Source: Rhodopirellula halodulae
GTDB taxonomy: Bacteria; Planctomycetota; Planctomycetia; Pirellulales; Pirellulaceae
Assembly (NCBI RefSeq): GCF_020966775.1
Contig: NZ_JAJKFV010000029.1
Location: 1,543,001-1,607,000, forward strand
Length of the DNA: 64,000 bases
Reading direction: 5' to 3'
Positions 60,269-64,000 of this stretch are shown piece by piece. A model generated the notes under the pieces. It was not told where the DNA came from and ran no database searches. It saw only the letters and a list, made by a program, of their open reading frames with translations. Made by a program: the position numbers and the translations under genes. The number at the start of each line of letters is the position of its first letter. Position 1 is the first letter of the stretch.

Positions 60269-60931
60269 TCAGGGCCACTGCGGGTCGGTGATTTTTCGAT
60301 TCAGGGTCGCCAGGCGTGCTTGCACGTCGAGCAGACGCTGCCAGGCAGCCTGTTGCAGCAGGACTTGTTCCGTTTCTTCCTGGGTCGTCGCGGAATCGAT
60401 CAATCTTTCCAGACGAGATTGTAGGTAATCCAGGATTTCGCACAGTTGTGCTTTCTGGCCAGGAGTCAAATCGTCGGGAATTGCAGGCAGATCTTCCACA
60501 TGCAACGCATCGACCGGAATGGGGGATTTTGGGTCTTGGCGAAAATCGACACCCACCGATTCATCCGAGGATTTCACGTCTCGTTGAATGGCTCCCTTGC
60601 TTCCACCACCGATTGCCTGCAACCGAGCGGCGATTTGTTCTTCTGAACCCAGCAACAACAAACTGCGTCCAACGGCGACAAGATCGCCGTGACGAAGGAT
60701 CTTCAGCTGGCACTCGGCACCGTTGACTTTGGTTCCGTTGGTACTGTCCAAATCGGTCAACACCAAACGTTCGTTGTCGCGTTGAATCTTCAGATGACAG
60801 CGGCTGACACGTTCGTCATTGAGTTGAATGTCGTTTCCTTCTTCCCGTCCGATGGTCAAAGGAGGCTCGATTCCCTCGAAGACCTTGCCACGGTCGGCGC
60901 CGTGCAGGACTTTGATCGTTACGCTTGACAC
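60269..60931 (-). CDS. FHA domain protein
   Basis: 220 residues. Forkhead-associated domain, a phosphothreonine reader, at about 5-100: LTIGREEGNDIQL, SRCHLKI, LTDLDSTNGTKVNG and LLLLGSEEQI, carrying the conserved Gly-Arg, Ser/His and Asn residues. The C-terminal half is helical (LTPGQKAQLCEILDYLQ, LIDSATTQEETEQVL) and may form a coiled coil. GTG 60931 is preceded by GAGG six bases upstream; a longer frame begins at 61018 but would add an Arg/Ser-rich stretch. No kinase gene lies nearby. Confidence 0.85.
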   Translation of the reverse strand: MSSVTIKVLHGADRGKVFEGIEPPLTIGREEGNDIQLNDERVSRCHLKIQRDNERLVLTDLDSTNGTKVNGAECQLKILRHGDLVAVGRSLLLLGSEEQIAARLQAIGGGSKGAIQRDVKSSDESVGVDFRQDPKSPIPVDALHVEDLPAIPDDLTPGQKAQLCEILDYLQSRLERLIDSATTQEETEQVLLQQAAWQRLLDVQARLATLNRKITDPQWP

Positions 60932-61108
60932 CGCGGGCCTCGATCTGGAGTGTTGCTGACGTTTGTTAGGCGTCGATGAGCGACAACGCGAACGCCGAAA
61001 TGAAAAGCTGACTTCCAAGCCGTCACAAGTACACGTCCTTTATAGTTCAAAAGCGCATTCGGCGATCCCGCCCCGCAGGAAATTTCAGCAAGAATCAATC
61101 GGAAATGT

Positions 61109-61122
61109 TGCCGATCGGCAAT
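61109..61122. repeat. Perfect palindrome TTGCCGATCGGCAA
   Basis: Fourteen-base palindrome just after the RlmI-like stop codon on the minus strand. It can form only a short hairpin (5 bp, 4-nt loop) and may help terminate that transcript; no T-tract follows. Confidence 0.4.
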
Positions 61123-61126
61123 GCGA

Positions 61127-62449
61127 TTACATCACCTGAACAACGATGCACTTCAAGTAGTCGCTTTCTGGACAAGAGATCGCGAAAACATGGTCCGGGG
61201 AGGGACCGCGACTTTCCAGAACAACCAAGTCTCGTCGTCGTTTTCGACCGACATCAACCAACATGTTCAGAAAGTCGGACCGAGAAACCCGTCCGGAACA
61301 ACTGCAGGTGACCAGCATTCCCCCCGGAGGGAGCAGGTCCACCGCGGACGCATTGAGCCGAGTGTAGGCTCGTAGGGCGGCTTCGGTCTGTTTGCGCGAT
61401 CCCGCAAAGCGTGGCGGGTCGAGGATGATCGCGTCAAACTGCTCGCCCCTTTGATGACGCTCTTTCAAATCGTGAAAGCAGTCGCCTTGTTCGAACCGAA
61501 CGTTGGTCAGTTGATTCCGCTCCGCATTTCGCTGGGCAATTGCCAAGGCTCGTTCGCTGCTATCCACGGCCACGACTTCCGACGCACCTGCCCGAGCCGC
61601 GGCCAAGGCGAACCCGCCGGTGTAGGTGCAGATATCCAGGACCCGCCGACCTTTCATGTAAGCCGCTGCAGCCGCATGGTTGTTTTGTTGGTCGAGATAG
61701 CCGCCTGTCTTTTGACCGTCTTGCAGATCAATCGCCATCTCCAATCCGTTGTGCTGATACCAAACGGTTGAGTCCGTTTCTTCGATGGACGTCAGTGATT
61801 CCAACTGGCGAAGGTCATCCTCGCTGACCTTTTCGTGCTTGACCGTTGCCTCATCCATTCGCACCAAAACCTTGGTGCATGGGGTGCCGTGCTTGGCCGC
61901 AGCCGACTGGACTTCTTGGACCAAGTGTTTGGCAAATGGTAGCAGCACGGCGCCCGTGAATTGAACGCTCAGGCAATCCGCGTAGCGATCGACAATCAAT
62001 CCACTCAACAAGTCTGACTCGCTGAAAATCAAACGCTCGCCGCCTTCGGGATTGGCAGTGCCCATCAAACGCCGGCGGGCAACGGCTTGATCGATCCGGC
62101 TGGACCAAAGTTGCGAATCAATCGCCAACTCTTTCGCGAAAACGTACAGACGGATCCGCAACCGACTTTCGGGATTGATCAACCCACGCGCGATCCAATT
62201 GCCATCGTGATCCAACAGATCGACGACATCACCGCATTTGGGTTGAGGAGCCGTCGGTTGGGCGGAGTCGTTCGCAGAAGCTTGCGGTGCTTGGTCGCTT
62301 GCGTCATTTCTGAGAATAGGTCTCAGGGTGTCGTGAGCCAGCGTGCTCGCCAACACCCAAGGATGTCGCGAAAGAAACGGGAAGTGGCGATTGGGACGCG
62401 TGCGAATTTGCCAATGGGACGCATCGGTGGAGGCGGAGTTGGGTTGCAT
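61127..62449 (-). CDS. RlmI-type class I SAM-dependent 23S rRNA methyltransferase
   Basis: 440 residues. N-terminal PUA-like part (HPWVLASTL, GDVVDLLDHDGNWIARGLINPESRLRIRLYVF in pieces). A middle EEHAD-like region follows, then the Rossmann methyltransferase core with DICTYTGGFALAAARAGA (SAM motif I), VVAVDSSERAL, FEQGDCFHDL and ILDPPRF (catalytic DPPxF). LLPPGGMLVTCSCSGRVS and a final strand block end it. This order fits RlmI/YccW, which makes m5C1962 in 23S rRNA, though relatives differ in target. ATG 62449 was chosen over in-frame TTG/GTG at 62467/62464. Confidence 0.85.
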   Translation of the reverse strand: MQPNSASTDASHWQIRTRPNRHFPFLSRHPWVLASTLAHDTLRPILRNDASDQAPQASANDSAQPTAPQPKCGDVVDLLDHDGNWIARGLINPESRLRIRLYVFAKELAIDSQLWSSRIDQAVARRRLMGTANPEGGERLIFSESDLLSGLIVDRYADCLSVQFTGAVLLPFAKHLVQEVQSAAAKHGTPCTKVLVRMDEATVKHEKVSEDDLRQLESLTSIEETDSTVWYQHNGLEMAIDLQDGQKTGGYLDQQNNHAAAAAYMKGRRVLDICTYTGGFALAAARAGASEVVAVDSSERALAIAQRNAERNQLTNVRFEQGDCFHDLKERHQRGEQFDAIILDPPRFAGSRKQTEAALRAYTRLNASAVDLLPPGGMLVTCSCSGRVSRSDFLNMLVDVGRKRRRDLVVLESRGPSPDHVFAISCPESDYLKCIVVQVM

Positions 62450-62648
62450 CAGGTTGAAAGTCACCAAATTGTCGATGGAGGTGGGTTTGCCGGGGACGGC
62501 GGAAGTGGCAAAATAGGCGAACTGCGAGGATAGTCGCTCAAGACTGCTTTGTTTTGACCGAAGTGAGGGCCTTGCACGAACCGATATAGTGCGAGAGCGG
62601 TCTTATCAGGTCGTTCCGAATACTCAAATCAAACTGGAAGGTTAAACC

Positions 62649-62924
62649 ATGCACGTCGTTGCTGAACCCTGCTCCGGATGCAAATACACCGATTGCGTCG
62701 TCGTGTGCCCCGTCGAATGTTTCTACGAGGGTGAGCAGATGTTGTATATCCACCCTGAAGAGTGCATCGACTGCGAAGCTTGCGTTCCCGAATGTCCCGT
62801 CGAGGCGATCTTTCACGAAGACAACCTGCCCGAAGAATGGCAGAGCTACATCGAGCTGAACGCTGAGAAGGCTGAGGAATGCGAAGTCATTACCGAAAAG
62901 AAAGAGCCTCTCGCGGACAACTGA
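62649..62924 (+). CDS. fdxA: 7Fe ferredoxin ([3Fe-4S][4Fe-4S], FdxA type)
   Basis: 91 residues. The cysteine pattern is that of Azotobacter-type ferredoxin I: Cys8, Cys11, Cys16, Cys20 and Cys24 in [18 protein letters not shown], then Cys39, Cys42, Cys45 and Cys49 in [12 protein letters not shown]. The short acidic C-terminal extension is normal for the family. GGAAGG lies seven bases before the ATG. Electron carrier; the partner enzyme is not in the window. About 130 bp separate it from the membrane-protein gene that follows. Confidence 0.93.
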   Translation: MHVVAEPCSGCKYTDCVVVCPVECFYEGEQMLYIHPEECIDCEACVPECPVEAIFHEDNLPEEWQSYIELNAEKAEECEVITEKKEPLADN

Positions 62925-63052
62925 TTTGACAAGGTCTCGGGCTAGCATCGAAGAGTTGATCTTCCCAACCCGAGTCGACCACGTCCGGGCCATCTCGTTC
63001 ATGAACGGTTTCTCGTTCCGGCCCGTTGAATCAAACGCCGAGTTCATGGTCC

Positions 63053-64000
63053 ATGCCCGATCCAGTCGAGTTTGATCCGCGGGAATCGAAGCCCGCGCGG
63101 TCCAAAGTCGGCTGGGTTCGCTGGGCCAAACGCGTGATCGCGTTGCTGGTGATGGTGGCTTTGGTGCTGGCCGCGAAAGACGCGGTGCAGCGTTGGCAGA
63201 TGGAGGTGGCGGCTGTTCGATCCGAAGTCGATCTTCTGGACCAGCAACTGTCGCCAAAGCACGTCGGTGGCGAGGTCTCGGCAGAATTGCCGGGGCATGA
63301 ACGCACTCAACTGATTGAGCAACGCGAACGTTTGTTGAAATCGCTTCCGACGTGGAGCAACGTATCGGTGGGTGCTCTGTCGCTGGCCGCGGCTTTTTAT
63401 GCGTTGGGATTGCTGCCGCCCGCATTGGTTCTGCATGCGGCACTGCGTGGGTTCGGTGTGCGGTGCTCGTTGCTTCGAACAACGGCGGCACAATTGCTCG
63501 GGCATCTGGGCAAGTATGTTCCCGGCAAAGCGGTCGTGGTGGTGTTGAGGGTTTCAGCCATCGTCGCCGGTGGCGAGCTGATTCCGCGCGGCGAACTCGT
63601 TCCGCGAGAAACACTTGTTTCATCCGAAATGACTTCTGCCTCACCGGAGTCCAAACGAAGCTTGATTGGCAGAGCGACCTCGTGCGTCTTTTTCGAAACC
63701 CTGTTGATGATGTCCGTCGGTGGTGCTTTGGCCGGTGTCCTGATGTGGTCGACGCCGCTTCCCCAGTGGGTGAAATGGGCTGCTTCGTTGATGGCAATTG
63801 CCGCTTCGATTCCAACCTTGCCGCCCGTCATGCGACGGGTGATCGCCATCGTCAGTCGACGCCGGGCCAATGCCAAAAACGCCGGACTCGATTCACCCGA
63901 AACCGCCGCACCGCCCAAAGAGGATCTGTCGACGGCAATCACTTGGCCACGGTTGATGCTCGGATGGTTCTGGTCCCTGTGTTCTTGGTGCTTGATCGGT
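63053..64000 (+). CDS. YbhN / lysylphosphatidylglycerol-synthase-like integral membrane protein, 3' truncated
   Basis: At least 316 residues; the frame runs off the window end. Starts MPDPVEFDPRESK, then a first membrane segment (VIALLVMVALVLAA, about 28-42) and a short loop with a coiled stretch. Further membrane helices follow, with LGHLGKYVPGKAVVVVLR matching the LPG-synthase/UPF0104 pattern (family: GKYxPG...R). The later visible segments include FFETLLMMSVGGALAGVLMW and the start of another helix at the end. In this superfamily the transmembrane part flips or modifies lipids. A separate catalytic domain cannot be judged because the C-terminus is missing. Confidence 0.7.
   Translation, partial: MPDPVEFDPRESKPARSKVGWVRWAKRVIALLVMVALVLAAKDAVQRWQMEVAAVRSEVDLLDQQLSPKHVGGEVSAELPGHERTQLIEQRERLLKSLPTWSNVSVGALSLAAAFYALGLLPPALVLHAALRGFGVRCSLLRTTAAQLLGHLGKYVPGKAVVVVLRVSAIVAGGELIPRGELVPRETLVSSEMTSASPESKRSLIGRATSCVFFETLLMMSVGGALAGVLMWSTPLPQWVKWAASLMAIAASIPTLPPVMRRVIAIVSRRRANAKNAGLDSPETAAPPKEDLSTAITWPRLMLGWFWSLCSWCLIG

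Noticed and set aside
62538..63815. A long minus-strand open frame (425 codons)
   Set aside because: It lies opposite the well-supported ferredoxin and membrane-protein genes, is arginine/proline-rich without family features, and has no ribosome-binding site.

Overview
The window reads as a stretch of planctomycete chromosome, most like Rhodopirellula and its relatives. The family-level signs are a DUF1559 pseudopilin with an H-X9-DG tail, a 2,023-residue surface protein with an LEPR-XLL-type N-terminus and dockerin repeats, a DUF58/BatA/VWA/toroid cluster, an ABC-permease/CPBP-protease fusion, and a fused AroD-AroE enzyme. Genes are dense, many adjacent genes share 4-bp start/stop overlaps, and GTG/TTG starts are common. 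I see no insertion sequence, prophage, CRISPR array, rRNA or tRNA. The window cuts a gene at each end.

Layout. 1-1.4 kb: end of a RarD-type transporter and a DUF2141 membrane protein. 1.75-8.9 kb: SRP RNA (ffs), dnaX, ybaB, recR (the B. subtilis scr-dnaX-yaaK-recR order), then rpoN, an HtrA-like protease and a D-threonine-aldolase-like enzyme. 8.9-16.5 kb: AroDE fusion, PQQ-propeller protein, HemW-like radical SAM protein, folP, a RecQ-type helicase and an RluA-type pseudouridine synthase. 16.5-21.2 kb: exopolysaccharide export lipoprotein, a planctomycete lipoprotein and a WecA/MraY-type glycosyl-phosphate transferase. 21.1-27.8 kb: NatA/NatB-like ABC transporter, histidine phosphatase, typA and a nucleotide-sugar-type epimerase.

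27.8-35.9 kb is the most interesting block. On the minus strand a cobalamin riboswitch (35935-35717), followed by a possible terminator hairpin, precedes four tightly spaced genes: a DUF1559 pseudopilin, the 2,023-aa surface protein with three DUF4465 modules, a DUF1289 four-cysteine protein and a DUF6580 membrane protein. I infer a B12-repressed surface system for corrinoid capture or uptake.

36.1-48.8 kb is one minus-strand operon linked by start/stop overlaps: DUF58, BatA/VWA, VWA/amidotransferase-like, a 1,942-aa membrane-anchored coiled-coil protein and a terpenoid-cyclase-like toroid protein. No MoxR gene is next to it. 49.0-64 kb: two tandem trans-sulfuration enzymes, an exported HEAT-like protein, trpS, acpS, an RGG-rich Spy-like protein, a fasciclin protein with a structured leader, a FemAB/CelD-type acyltransferase, a zinc-independent type of ribosomal protein L36, a large hypothetical protein, an FHA protein, an RlmI-type methyltransferase, a 7Fe ferredoxin and the start of a YbhN/LPG-synthase-like membrane protein.

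A second theme is loss of structural zinc sites: DnaX lacks its four zinc cysteines, the RecQ helicase lacks its zinc-binding cysteines, and L36 is the cysteine-poor type. RecR keeps its C4 zinc finger.
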